Shown here: piece by piece, positions 1 to 8,560 of the stretch | Layout: each line of letters starts with the position of its first letter | Position numbering within the stretch: the stretch's first letter is position 1 | From: an uncultured Alphaproteobacteria bacterium | GTDB taxonomy: Bacteria > Pseudomonadota > Alphaproteobacteria > Puniceispirillales > Puniceispirillaceae | NCBI GenBank assembly: GCA_937924895.1 | Contig: CALEYP010000065.1 | Location: forward strand, 1-27,315 | Direction: 5' to 3' | Length of the DNA: 27,315 bases | Made by a program: the position numbers and the translations under genes | Notes under the pieces: generated by a model | What the model was told of the DNA's origin: nothing | The model's input: only the letters and a program-made list of their open reading frames with translations | Database searches by the model: none

Positions 1-789
1 ATCTTCATTGGCAAGGACAAGAGACGCAGCCCCATCATTGATGCCGGATGAATTTCCAGCTGTGACAACACCGTCCTTTTGGAAGACAGCGCGCAATTTT
101 GCCATTTGAATAAAGTCAGCATAACGTCTGACATGCTCATCCGTGTCAAATGTAACAGTTTTGCGGCCAGCTTTCGCCTCAATCGGATGGATCTGGTCTG
201 TAAAATAGCCATTATCAATCGCTGCCGCAGCACGACGGTGGGATTCCACCGCAAATTCATCCTGCATCTCTCTTGTAATTCCATATTTGGCTGCGACATT
301 TTCAGCTGTAATACCCATATGGCCGTGACCAAACGGGTCTGTCAAAGGGCCAAGTAGCATATCAACAAAGCTTGTATCTCCCATTTTTTGGCCAAATCGC
401 ATAGCAGGCGCGATGTGAGGTGCGCGGCTCATCATTTCGACACCGCTGGCAAGTCCGGTGGAGATGTCACCTAATTTTAACGCCATAATCGTTTGGATGA
501 TGGCTTGCAAGCCTGACCCGCAAAGGCGGTTAACAGCTATAGCGGTACTGCTATGGGGCAGCCCTGCATTGACGGCGCATTGACGTGCTAAATAAGGGTC
601 AACTGATGATGTGTGAACTACATTACCGAGAATAGATGTTTCAATTCTCTCAGATGCCACACCGCTCTCTGCAATAGATTGCTGCATAATTTGTGTTAGC
701 AATTCACTGGCGCTGGTTTGCGCTAAGGTCCCGCCAAATGTTCCAATAGCGCTTCGTTTAGCAGAGAGAATAAAGACATCTTGCATCAT
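1..789 (-). CDS. Acetyl-CoA acetyltransferase (thiolase), 5' part, cut by window edge
   Basis: The protein starts at 789 and runs off the left edge, leaving 263 of the roughly 390 residues usual for the family. It begins MMQDVFILSAKRSAIGTFGG, the typical thiolase N-terminus. The nucleophilic cysteine is Cys90 in the motif NRLCGSGLQA, matching the Cys89 position of biosynthetic thiolases. A GHMGITAEN segment and an NSSGINDGAA loop follow, as expected for the middle of the family. The C-terminal half with the second active-site Cys and His lies outside the window. Two tandem ATGs (789 and 786) could start it, with AAAGGA about 10 nt upstream. Thiolases of this type condense or cleave acetyl-CoA/acetoacetyl-CoA in the cytoplasm, in PHB synthesis or fatty acid and ketone breakdown. 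The window does not say which, because no partner gene is visible. It is divergent from the gene at 980. Confidence 0.93.
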   Translation of the reverse strand, partial: MMQDVFILSAKRSAIGTFGGTLAQTSASELLTQIMQQSIAESGVASERIETSILGNVVHTSSVDPYLARQCAVNAGLPHSSTAIAVNRLCGSGLQAIIQTIMALKLGDISTGLASGVEMMSRAPHIAPAMRFGQKMGDTSFVDMLLGPLTDPFGHGHMGITAENVAAKYGITREMQDEFAVESHRRAAAAIDNGYFTDQIHPIEAKAGRKTVTFDTDEHVRRYADFIQMAKLRAVFQKDGVVTAGNSSGINDGAASLVLANED

Positions 790-979
790 GGCTCTATGGT
801 CCTTTTAGCTGCGAATAATATTTAGGTGGCAATAGGATATCATAAGATAGGGACGATAGAGGTCCAAAAAAGAATCCAAAAGACACTTTTTTGCATTTGT
901 CCCCCAACTGCATAACTAGCCACGCCATTATCTATCTAGTTTTATGACCATCACGGTTTGGATTGTGAAAGGTTGTATG

Positions 980-1474
980 ATGACACACCCCCTTATTGAA
1001 GGCCTCCAAGAGTATCTTGGATGTGATGTGATAGAATTCCATCCCCCTCATGTATGGCTCATGAAGATGCCAAAATCAGGCATGTTATTAAAAATTGAGG
1101 CGACAGCGCAAGAAGAGAGGCTGCTTGTCAATGTTGGCTTTGCGAAAGATGGCAGTGGTCCGTTGCGTGCGAATTTTTTATCTACTTTGATGGTTGAAGA
1201 TATCCATGCCACAAGCTCCAGTCCCATTGGGGTATGCGGTGGGGCCGCATCTGTAACCATCTATCATATTTTGAATATCAGAGGCATGGATGTCACACAG
1301 CTTCATACGGCCTTGCTCAATTTTGAAGAATTGACGAGTTGGATATATTCCTCACTTATCGAGGATGTATGTTTATTGCCAGTTCGTTATGATGGTGCGA
1401 GCGTGCCTAATTCTGAACTTTGTGAAATTGAACTTAGCTGTCCCTTAACAAAGGCGCATAGACTTCCTACATAG
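980..1474 (+). CDS. Small protein with a CesT (type III chaperone)-like plan, function unknown
   Basis: No firm family assignment is possible. I place the start at ATG 980, since AAAGG at 968-972 is 7 nt away. ATG 977 and ATG 944 are in-frame alternatives. The protein of about 164 residues is soluble, with no signal peptide or membrane segment. Its predicted order is helix (LIEGLQEYLG), three strands including LLVNVGFAKD, helix (ANFLSTLMVEDIHA), strands (ASVTIYHILNI), and a last helix (LHTALLNFEELTSWIYSSL). That alpha-beta3-alpha-beta2-alpha plan, with a Phe-x-x-x-x-x-Trp last helix, resembles the CesT/Tir chaperone fold, which dimerises and binds unfolded segments of client proteins. No type III secretion gene is in the window, so a secretion role is not supported. 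It ends 33 nt before glutathione reductase on the same strand and may be co-transcribed with it. Confidence 0.75.
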   Translation: MTHPLIEGLQEYLGCDVIEFHPPHVWLMKMPKSGMLLKIEATAQEERLLVNVGFAKDGSGPLRANFLSTLMVEDIHATSSSPIGVCGGAASVTIYHILNIRGMDVTQLHTALLNFEELTSWIYSSLIEDVCLLPVRYDGASVPNSELCEIELSCPLTKAHRLPT

Positions 1475-1507
1475 TATCTAGTGTGACTATTGGAAAAGGG
1501 TGCCGCC

Positions 1508-2875
1508 ATGGGCCAAGATAAGAATTTCGATTATGATCTCATCGTCATAGGCGCAGGGTCTGGCGGTGTTCGCGCTGGCCGTATCGCCGCTGGTCATGGT
1601 GCCAAAGTCGCGGTAATTGAGGAAAGCCGTCCTGGTGGTACTTGTGTTATTCGCGGCTGTGTACCGAAGAAATTGCTTGTCTATGGGGCAAGCTTTGCCA
1701 GTGAAATGGAGGATGCCGCTGGTTTTGGGTGGCAGATCGATGGCGCGCAACATGATTGGGCACAGCTCATCGCTGCGAAAGATACAGAAATCAGCCGTCT
1801 TGAGGGTATTTATCGCTCTCTTCTAAAAAATGCCGGGGCAGATCTGATTGAAGGGCGCGGCGTGATAACCGGTGCGCATGAAGTGACCGTGAATGGCACA
1901 GCCTATAGCGCAGAGCGTATCCTTATTGCTGTTGGAGGATGGCCAGCACTGCCGCCTGCACCAGGTATGGCAGAACATGCCATCACCTCTAACGAAGCGC
2001 TTGATTTACCAAGCCGTCCTGATCATATCGTTATTCAAGGCGCGGGCTATATTGCCCTCGAATTTGCCGGTATTTTTAATGCGTTAGGCTCCGAAGTGCA
2101 TGTCGTCTATCGTGGTGATTTACCGCTACGGGGCTTTGATGAAGATGTCAGGCACCATATGGTCACGGCTTTGCAAGACCGTGGTATTCATTTGCATCCA
2201 GAGACTGAGATTACTTCCATCAAGGCTGAGGGTGACAAAAAGCATATCACCTTTGCCACGGGGGACGATATCCTAACAGACTGTTTTATGGCTGCTACGG
2301 GTCGTGCGCCAAAAACGGACGGGCTGGGGTTGGAGGTCGCTGGTGTTCAGATGAATAGCAAGGGCGCCATCATTGTTGATGAGTGGTCTCAAAGCTCTGT
2401 GCCATCTATTTATGCTGTGGGGGATGTGACTGACCGCGTGAATTTGACACCAGTTGCCATTGCTGAAGGGCATGCCTTTGCTGATAGTTGTTATGGGGGC
2501 ATGCCTCGCACGGTTTCTCATGACAAGATTGCCTCCGCTGTATTTTCAATGCCACCGATTGCCTCTGTTGGTCTCTCAGAAGCCGAAGCCAGAGAAGGCC
2601 ATGATGTGAAAATATATGATAGCCGGTTCCGCGCTATGCGGAACACGCTGTCTGGCCGAGGCGAGCAGAGTTACATGAAGCTCATCGTTGATAAGGTCTC
2701 CGATATTGTGCTGGGCGTGCATATGGTCGGGCCAGATAGTGCCGAGATTATGCAGGGGATTGCGATTGCTGTGAAAATGGGGGCAACTAAAGCAGATTTT
2801 GATGCCACTATTGGGATTCATCCAACTGCTGCAGAGGAATTTGTCACAATGCGGACGCCTCGTCAGGAAAGCTAG
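1508..2875 (+). CDS. gor: Glutathione-disulfide reductase
   Basis: This flavoenzyme reduces glutathione disulfide to glutathione with NADPH in the cytoplasm. The 455-residue length is normal. The FAD-binding glycine motif GAGSGG is at residues 15-20. The redox-active pair is Cys46/Cys51 in GGTCVIRGCVPKK. The NADPH domain carries GAGYIALEFAG followed by VVYRGDLPLRGFD, whose arginines fit NADPH rather than NADH. The C-terminus ends with HPTAAEEF, which supplies the catalytic His-Glu pair. This pattern separates Gor from lipoamide and mercuric reductases. ATG 1508 is chosen because GGAAAAGGG at 1492-1500 is 7 nt upstream. An in-frame TTG at 1490 sits at the edge of that site and is unlikely. The enzyme would feed glutathione to the CGFS glutaredoxin and other thiol systems. 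Confidence 0.95.
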   Translation: MGQDKNFDYDLIVIGAGSGGVRAGRIAAGHGAKVAVIEESRPGGTCVIRGCVPKKLLVYGASFASEMEDAAGFGWQIDGAQHDWAQLIAAKDTEISRLEGIYRSLLKNAGADLIEGRGVITGAHEVTVNGTAYSAERILIAVGGWPALPPAPGMAEHAITSNEALDLPSRPDHIVIQGAGYIALEFAGIFNALGSEVHVVYRGDLPLRGFDEDVRHHMVTALQDRGIHLHPETEITSIKAEGDKKHITFATGDDILTDCFMAATGRAPKTDGLGLEVAGVQMNSKGAIIVDEWSQSSVPSIYAVGDVTDRVNLTPVAIAEGHAFADSCYGGMPRTVSHDKIASAVFSMPPIASVGLSEAEAREGHDVKIYDSRFRAMRNTLSGRGEQSYMKLIVDKVSDIVLGVHMVGPDSAEIMQGIAIAVKMGATKADFDATIGIHPTAAEEFVTMRTPRQES

Positions 2876-2916
2876 CATTGTCATGTCGTTTTTTGACGTG
2901 GGATATTGATTTCGCT

Positions 2917-2945
2917 TTGCTTTGTCTCTCTGCCTAGCCTATAAT
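2917..2945 (+). promoter_or_regulatory. Strong sigma70-type promoter for the aroG-led operon
   Basis: A TTGCTT -35 box (2917-2922) is separated by exactly 17 bp from a perfect TATAAT -10 box (2940-2945). Transcription would start near 2952, giving a leader of about 30 nt before the DAHP synthase ATG at 2983. It is the best promoter match in the left half of the window. Confidence 0.75.
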
Positions 2946-2982
2946 TTCACAGACCTAACCCCTTGTAAGTGAGGATCCAAAA

Positions 2983-4362
2983 ATGACCTGGCAACCAAAT
3001 AGCTGGCGCGACTTTCCTATTATTCAGGTGCCTGAATATCCAGATCAGTCAAAAGTGACTGAAGTTGAAGAGACGCTTGGAAAGAAGCCTCCTTTGGTAT
3101 TTGCGGGCGAAGTGCAAAATCTGAGAGAACAGCTTGGGGCTGTAGCGCAGGGCGAAGCCTTTTTGTTACAGGGTGGTGATTGCGCGGAATCATTTGCCGA
3201 ATTTTCAGCCGATAATATTCGTGATAGCTTCAAAGTGTTTCTGCAGATGGCTGTGGTTCTCACATTTGGTGCGTCTTTGCCTATCGTTAAAGTGGGCCGT
3301 ATGGCGGGGCAATTTGCTAAGCCGCGTTCTGCCTCTACCGAAGTGGTAGGTGGTATCGAGTTGCCATCCTATCGTGGTGATATGGTCAATGGGATTGAGT
3401 TTGAAAAAGACGCCCGTATCCCTGACCCTGAACGTCTGTTAAAAGTATATGAACAATCTGCTTCAACCTTGAACCTCTTGCGTGCTTTTGCCCAAGGTGG
3501 CATGGCAGATTTGCATAAGGTCCATAGCTGGACCACAGGTTATATTACTGACACAGTACAAGCGGAACGCTATGAAGAATTAGCATCTCGTATTGATGAG
3601 TGCCTTGCCTTTATGCAAGCTTGTGGGCTGACGGCCAATACAGCGTCTCCCATTGGAGAAACAGATTTCTTTACAAGTCATGAAGCGTTATTGCTCAATT
3701 ATGAAGAGAGCCTGACGAGGCGCGACACCATCACAGATGCCAAAGGGTGGTTTACAACATCAGCCCATATGGTGTGGATTGGTGATCGGACGCGTCAAAT
3801 TGACGGGGCCCATGTTGAATATATGAGCGGCATTGATAACCCAATCGGGCTGAAATGTGGTCCAACAATGGATATTGATGATTTGCGTCGCCTTATTGAT
3901 AAGCTGAACCCTGATAATATCCCTGGTCGTTTGACTTTGATTTCACGTATGGGCGCTGACCAAGTGCTTGAGAAGTTACCACCGCTGGTAAAAGCTGTGA
4001 AAGAACATGGATCATCGGTTGTATGGTGTTCTGATCCTATGCATGGCAATACGGTCAAAGCCTCCACAGGCTACAAGACACGCCGTGTTGATGATGTGAT
4101 GAAAGAAGTCGCTGGCTTCTTTGAAGTGCATGATGCCCATGGTACATATCCAGGCGGTGTTCATTTTGAAATGACAGGCCAGAATGTGACAGAATGCCTT
4201 GGCGGTGTCTCAGAAGTGACAGAAGCACGCCTTGGTGACCGTTATCACACACATTGTGACCCGCGTTTGAATGCAAGTCAGGCATTGGAATTGTCATTCC
4301 TTATTGCTGATTTGATGAAGAAGCGTCGTGACAGCCAGCTTCAACAGAAGAAGGCGAGCTAA
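2983..4362 (+). CDS. aroG: Class II 3-deoxy-7-phosphoheptulonate (DAHP) synthase
   Basis: It catalyses the first shikimate-pathway step, condensing phosphoenolpyruvate and erythrose 4-phosphate. The 459 residues are the usual size of the plant/mycobacterial-type (class II) enzyme, which is unrelated in sequence to E. coli AroFGH. The N-terminus WQPNSWRDFPIIQVPEYP is typical. Metal ligands can be placed at Cys67 (GGDCAES), His354 (MHGNT), Glu396 (HFEMTGQNVTEC) and Asp426 (HCDPRLN). The phosphate-binding arginines lie in the conserved SRMGAD and KTRRVDD stretches. ATG 2983 follows GTGAGG. The nicotinate phosphoribosyltransferase gene begins 14 nt after the stop, so the two are probably one transcript. 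No separate regulatory ACT domain is present. The gene symbol varies between genomes. Confidence 0.95.
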   Translation: MTWQPNSWRDFPIIQVPEYPDQSKVTEVEETLGKKPPLVFAGEVQNLREQLGAVAQGEAFLLQGGDCAESFAEFSADNIRDSFKVFLQMAVVLTFGASLPIVKVGRMAGQFAKPRSASTEVVGGIELPSYRGDMVNGIEFEKDARIPDPERLLKVYEQSASTLNLLRAFAQGGMADLHKVHSWTTGYITDTVQAERYEELASRIDECLAFMQACGLTANTASPIGETDFFTSHEALLLNYEESLTRRDTITDAKGWFTTSAHMVWIGDRTRQIDGAHVEYMSGIDNPIGLKCGPTMDIDDLRRLIDKLNPDNIPGRLTLISRMGADQVLEKLPPLVKAVKEHGSSVVWCSDPMHGNTVKASTGYKTRRVDDVMKEVAGFFEVHDAHGTYPGGVHFEMTGQNVTECLGGVSEVTEARLGDRYHTHCDPRLNASQALELSFLIADLMKKRRDSQLQQKKAS

Positions 4363-4376
4363 GGCTAGGACCTTTT

Positions 4377-5534
4377 ATGGAAGATGCCAAGACACATTTG
4401 GGGCCGCAGGTTGAGGATCAGCCTGCGCTAACAGACAGCTATTTTAACCTGACAAAACAAATTGTGCAGGCAAATGGCGATGTGGCTGTGACCTATGCTG
4501 TGTTTATGCGCCGTCCCGTGACTTTGGCCCCGCGTCTGGCGGTTGACTGGCTAATGGCGATGGCAAAGAGCCGCAATACGACAATTGAGATTGATTTGCT
4601 GCATAAGGAAGGCGCGTGGGTCGGGGCAGGGGAACCTTTGCTGACTATCACTGGGTCCTTTGCGATGTTAGTTGATCTAGAAACTATCTTCTTACAACGG
4701 CTAGGGGCGGCTTGTGTTGCTGCCTATAATGCGTATCAGATGTGTGTAGAACTGCCTGATGTTGCTTTTTTGGCCATGGATGCGCGGCATTGTGCTGGGG
4801 AAGATATGGCGCATATGATGGCCTATGGCGCCTCTGTGGGGTCAAATAAAGCCAAGCTTAAAACACAAGCTAAAGGGTTTATTGGTTGTGCAACAGATGC
4901 AACAGCCCACTATTTTGGCAATGACGCTGGTATGGGGACGATGCCACATGCATTAATTGGTTATGCTGGGTCTACTCTTGCTGCGGCAAAGTTATTCCAT
5001 GCGCAATTCCCAGAGAAGCCATTAACTGTGTTGGTTGATTATTTTGGGCAAGAGGTAGATGACGCGCTTGCGGTTTGTCGCACCTTCCCAGAGCTTGCTC
5101 ATAATGGACACCTGGCTATCCGTCTTGATACGCATGGCGGTCGTTATGTCCAAGGATTGGATACCCAGTCTTCTTATGCGGTGTTAGAGCGGAATGTCCC
5201 AGAAGCAATTCGGGGATATCGCAGTGAACATGAGTTAAAGCAACTTATGGGGACAGGGGTCAGTGCGGCTGCTGTGTGGCATGTCAGAGAACAGTTAAAC
5301 CAAGCTGGCTTTGACAAGGTGAAGATCGTGGCATCAAGTGGTTTTGGTCCTGATAAATGCCGTGTTTTCGCGCTTGCAAAGGCGCCTGTGGATATGATTG
5401 GCACAGGGTCTTATTTGCCTGAGAAATGGACTGAGACCTATGCCACAGCTGATATCATTGCCTATGATGGGGTGCCTCGTGTCAAATTAGGCCGTGAATT
5501 CCTCCTCGCGCCATCAAAAGATGCGGCAGGTTAA
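4377..5534 (+). CDS. pncB: Nicotinate phosphoribosyltransferase
   Basis: This enzyme converts nicotinate and PRPP to nicotinate mononucleotide, with ATP hydrolysis, in the Preiss-Handler NAD salvage route. Family signatures are LTDSYF (18-23), DARHC (135-139), GTMPHAL (187-193), LDTHGGRYVQG, ASSGFGPDK and GTGSYLPE near the C-terminus. The length of 385 residues is normal for the bacterial group. The start at 4377 has TAGGA about 8 nt upstream. It lies between DAHP synthase and NAD synthetase with gaps of 14 and 3 nt. The pairing with nadE strongly supports a role in NAD synthesis. The adenylyltransferase that joins the two steps (nadD) is not in the window. Confidence 0.9.
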   Translation: MEDAKTHLGPQVEDQPALTDSYFNLTKQIVQANGDVAVTYAVFMRRPVTLAPRLAVDWLMAMAKSRNTTIEIDLLHKEGAWVGAGEPLLTITGSFAMLVDLETIFLQRLGAACVAAYNAYQMCVELPDVAFLAMDARHCAGEDMAHMMAYGASVGSNKAKLKTQAKGFIGCATDATAHYFGNDAGMGTMPHALIGYAGSTLAAAKLFHAQFPEKPLTVLVDYFGQEVDDALAVCRTFPELAHNGHLAIRLDTHGGRYVQGLDTQSSYAVLERNVPEAIRGYRSEHELKQLMGTGVSAAAVWHVREQLNQAGFDKVKIVASSGFGPDKCRVFALAKAPVDMIGTGSYLPEKWTETYATADIIAYDGVPRVKLGREFLLAPSKDAAG

Positions 5535-5537
5535 GCG

Positions 5538-7205
5538 ATGAAAAAATTTGCTATCGCTATGGCGCAATTAAATGCGCATGTCGGCCATGTAGAGGCAAAT
5601 CTTGCGTCATTCATCACAGCAAGAGAGCGGGCGGCTGCCAATGGTGCCGAGCTTATTGTCAGTCCTGAGATGTTTTTATCAGGTTATCCGTGCGATGATC
5701 TTGTCCTGCGAGCAGATTTTATGCAGCAGGTAGCAGAGGCAATTGACACATTAGTTCATCTCTCATCTGATGGCGGCCCAGCGATGATTGTTGGGGCGCC
5801 TTGCGCAGAGGCTGGCAAGCTTTATAACTCAGCTTTTGTTATTGATAATGGGGCGCTTTTGGCAAGGCGTGATAAGGTGGAATTACCAAATTATGGTGTT
5901 TTTGACGATAAGCGCCATTTCACCAAAGGTGATTTAAAAGGCCCTGTTTCTATCAGAGGGATCAAAATAGGGCTCGCCATTTGTGAAGATATCTGGTGGC
6001 CAGATGTGTGTGAGACGCAGGCTGAGAGCGGTGCTGAGATGATCATTTCGCTTAATGCCTCACCATTTGATGCTGGTAAATCAGATAGCCGCATGGCGCA
6101 TGCTGTGGCGCGTCTAACAGAGACAAATCTGCCATTTCTCTATGTGAACATGCTGGGTGGTCAGGATGAATTGGTCTTTGATGGTGCGTCTTTTGCATTA
6201 AATCTAAAGGGACAATTAGCGGCGCAATTACCGGCTTTGTCTGAGACTGTCTCTCTGGTGCATTGTCAGGCTGATATTGAAGGGCGCTTCACCCTAACTG
6301 GGGCAATCTCTCCTCCAGAAGATGAATTAGGTGTGATGTATGGCGCGTTGATGCTTGGCATTCGCGACTATGTCACTAAAAATAATTTTCCAGCGGTTGC
6401 TTTAGGGCTATCTGGGGGGGTTGACTCTGCCCTTGTGGCAGCCCTTGCTGTTGATGCGCTTGGTGCTGATAAGGTGCGTTGTTTAATGCTGCCCTCTGGC
6501 TATACGGCTGATATCTCAAAGATTGATGCTGATGATATGGCGCACCGCCTTGGGATTCAAATTGACACCGTCCCTATTGGTCCAGGGATGGAGGCCGTCT
6601 CTGATATGATGGGGGCCCTATTTGCTGGCAAAGAGAGTGATGTAACGGAAGAGAATATTCAGTCACGTCTGCGCGGTCTCTTATTGATGGCGTTATCAAA
6701 TAAATTTGGCCATATGATCCTGACCACTGGTAACAAATCAGAATATGCCACCGGCTATGCCACCCTATATGGTGATATGTGTGGTGGTTATGCGCCAATT
6801 AAGGATGTGTGGAAAACAAAAGTATTTCAGCTGTGCGAATGGCGAAATAAGACCATGCCTCGCGGGGCTTTGGGGCCTGAGACAGACCCTATCCCCACTC
6901 GGATTATCACGCGGCCGCCCTCAGCCGAATTACGGCCTGATCAGGAAGATACCGATAGCTTGCCGCCTTATGATGTCCTAGATGCCATTTTAATCGCGCT
7001 GACTGAAGAGATGGCTGATATTGACACAATTACAGCACGTGGGTATGACCGCGATATTGTTGAAAAAGTGTCGCGATTACTGTTTCGTGCGGAATATAAA
7101 CGCTTTCAATCAGCGCCTGGTCCAAAAATGACGCAGCGCGCCTTTGGACGCGATAGACGCTTGCCACTCACATCAGGGTTTTTACCAAAACCATCTGATC
7201 AATAG
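5538..7205 (+). CDS. nadE: Glutamine-dependent NAD+ synthetase
   Basis: A two-domain enzyme of 555 residues that amidates nicotinate adenine dinucleotide to NAD+, taking ammonia from glutamine. The N-terminal nitrilase-type glutaminase domain (about 1-260) shows the full triad: Glu44 (VSPEMFLSGYP), Lys113 (RRDKVELPNYG) and Cys149 (LAICEDIWWP). The C-terminal synthetase domain (about 265-555) has the ATP pyrophosphatase loop SGGVDS at 292-297, a TTGNKSEYATGY segment, and a late FGRDRRLPLT stretch. The gene begins 3 nt after the nicotinate phosphoribosyltransferase stop, so translation is probably coupled. gltX follows 11 nt later. Confidence 0.96.
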   Translation: MKKFAIAMAQLNAHVGHVEANLASFITARERAAANGAELIVSPEMFLSGYPCDDLVLRADFMQQVAEAIDTLVHLSSDGGPAMIVGAPCAEAGKLYNSAFVIDNGALLARRDKVELPNYGVFDDKRHFTKGDLKGPVSIRGIKIGLAICEDIWWPDVCETQAESGAEMIISLNASPFDAGKSDSRMAHAVARLTETNLPFLYVNMLGGQDELVFDGASFALNLKGQLAAQLPALSETVSLVHCQADIEGRFTLTGAISPPEDELGVMYGALMLGIRDYVTKNNFPAVALGLSGGVDSALVAALAVDALGADKVRCLMLPSGYTADISKIDADDMAHRLGIQIDTVPIGPGMEAVSDMMGALFAGKESDVTEENIQSRLRGLLLMALSNKFGHMILTTGNKSEYATGYATLYGDMCGGYAPIKDVWKTKVFQLCEWRNKTMPRGALGPETDPIPTRIITRPPSAELRPDQEDTDSLPPYDVLDAILIALTEEMADIDTITARGYDRDIVEKVSRLLFRAEYKRFQSAPGPKMTQRAFGRDRRLPLTSGFLPKPSDQ

Positions 7206-7216
7206 GAGACTTCACC

Positions 7217-8560
7217 ATGGGACAAATGGTGCCTAAAGTTCGTTTTGCCCCTAGCCCAACAGGCAAATTGCATGTTGGAAACCTACGTACGGCTTTAGTC
7301 AATTATCTCTTTGCACGTCAGGCCGGTGGAACCTTTATGTTGCGGATTGATGATACTGACACTGAACGGTCGTCGGCTGCTTATGAAGCGGCTATTCGTG
7401 CTGACCTGACATGGATGGGCATGAGTTGGGATTGCGAGGATCGCCAATCAGATCGTCTCGCGCGCTATGATGAAGCGCTTGAGATGTTGTTACAATCAGG
7501 GCGCGCTTATGCCTGTTATGAGACAGCAGAAGAATTAGCGCTCAAACGTAAAGCGCAACTGAATGCTGGCAGACCACCTGTTTATGACAGAGCCGCTTTG
7601 AAACTCACTGATGAGCAAAAAGCAGCCTATGAAGCAGAAGGGCGGCGTCCTCATTATCGGTTTAAGCTATTGGATGAAGAGGTCGCTTGGACTGATTTGG
7701 TGCGCGGTGATGTTGCGTATCATATGTCATCCCTATCAGACCCTGTGATCATTCGTGAAGATGGACGCGTTATTTATACGCTTGCGTCTGTTGTTGATGA
7801 TATTGATCATGAGATTACGGCTATTTTGCGTGGTGAAGATCACGTGACAAATTCAGCTGCACAAATTCAGCTTTTCGAAGCATTAGGCGCTTCTGCACCG
7901 CAAATGGGGCATCTGGCTTTGCTATCTGGTGCGGAAGGCGAAGGTTTGTCGAAACGTCTGGGAAGCCTCTCTATTGAAGAGTTAAGACAAGACGGCGTTG
8001 AGCCAATGGCGGTAGCGTCTGTCTTAGGACGTATTGGTACATCGCAATCTGTGCAACCCCTCTCTGCTATGGCAGAGTTGATTGAAAGCTTTGATATTTC
8101 TGCTTTTGGTCGCGCTACAGCAAAATTTGATCCCCAAGAACTTCATCAGATTAATGCTCGCATTGTGCAGCAATTTGAGTTTGATGAGGTGAAAGATAGG
8201 GTTCAGCCATTAGGTATTGATGATGCGGCCTTTTGGCTTGCTGTGCGCGGTAATTTGGCTTCGGTATCAGATGCAAAGATTTGGTGGGATGTGTGCAATT
8301 CTCCGATTATGCCTGTTATTGAAGATGCGGATTTATGCCAAGCTGCTATGTCTCTTTTACCAGCTGATACCATTACTAATGAGACATGGAAGCTGTGGAC
8401 AAAGGCCGTTGCCGAACAAACGGGAAAGAAGGGGCGATCGCTCTTTATGCCGCTTCGTTTGGCTTTAACAGGGCAAGCCTCAGGTCCTGAGATGGCAGGG
8501 TTACTGCCGTTCCTCGGCAGAGCGCGCATTATGGCCCGTTTGCAAGGACAAGAAGCCTAA
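7217..8560 (+). CDS. gltX: Glutamyl-tRNA synthetase, with variant KMSKS loop
   Basis: A class I aminoacyl-tRNA synthetase of 447 residues. The HIGH-type motif is HVGN at 19-22 after VRFAPSPTGKL. The KMSKS-type loop reads LSKRLGS at 244-250, where most bacterial GluRS have KRHGA or similar. GEDHVTN is conserved. Many alphaproteobacteria carry two GluRS paralogues, one of which may charge tRNA-Gln for the transamidosome. The KRLGSLSI loop recalls the second type, but specificity cannot be read from this alone. GGAG lies 8 nt upstream of ATG 7217. ATG 7226 is a less likely alternative. The stop overlaps the cysS start by one base (TAATG), so translation is coupled. Confidence 0.93.
   Translation: MGQMVPKVRFAPSPTGKLHVGNLRTALVNYLFARQAGGTFMLRIDDTDTERSSAAYEAAIRADLTWMGMSWDCEDRQSDRLARYDEALEMLLQSGRAYACYETAEELALKRKAQLNAGRPPVYDRAALKLTDEQKAAYEAEGRRPHYRFKLLDEEVAWTDLVRGDVAYHMSSLSDPVIIREDGRVIYTLASVVDDIDHEITAILRGEDHVTNSAAQIQLFEALGASAPQMGHLALLSGAEGEGLSKRLGSLSIEELRQDGVEPMAVASVLGRIGTSQSVQPLSAMAELIESFDISAFGRATAKFDPQELHQINARIVQQFEFDEVKDRVQPLGIDDAAFWLAVRGNLASVSDAKIWWDVCNSPIMPVIEDADLCQAAMSLLPADTITNETWKLWTKAVAEQTGKKGRSLFMPLRLALTGQASGPEMAGLLPFLGRARIMARLQGQEA

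Noticed and set aside
79..357. A 92-codon plus-strand frame at the left edge
   Set aside because: It lies opposite the thiolase coding region, whose conserved motifs are all on the minus strand.
891..918. TTGCAT...TAACTA as a promoter for the 980 gene
   Set aside because: The -10 box matches consensus at only two of six positions, so I could not support it.
2882..2900. Stem-loop after gor as a terminator
   Set aside because: The 7-bp stem contains two G-T pairs and the T run is in the loop, with none after the stem, so termination is not supported.
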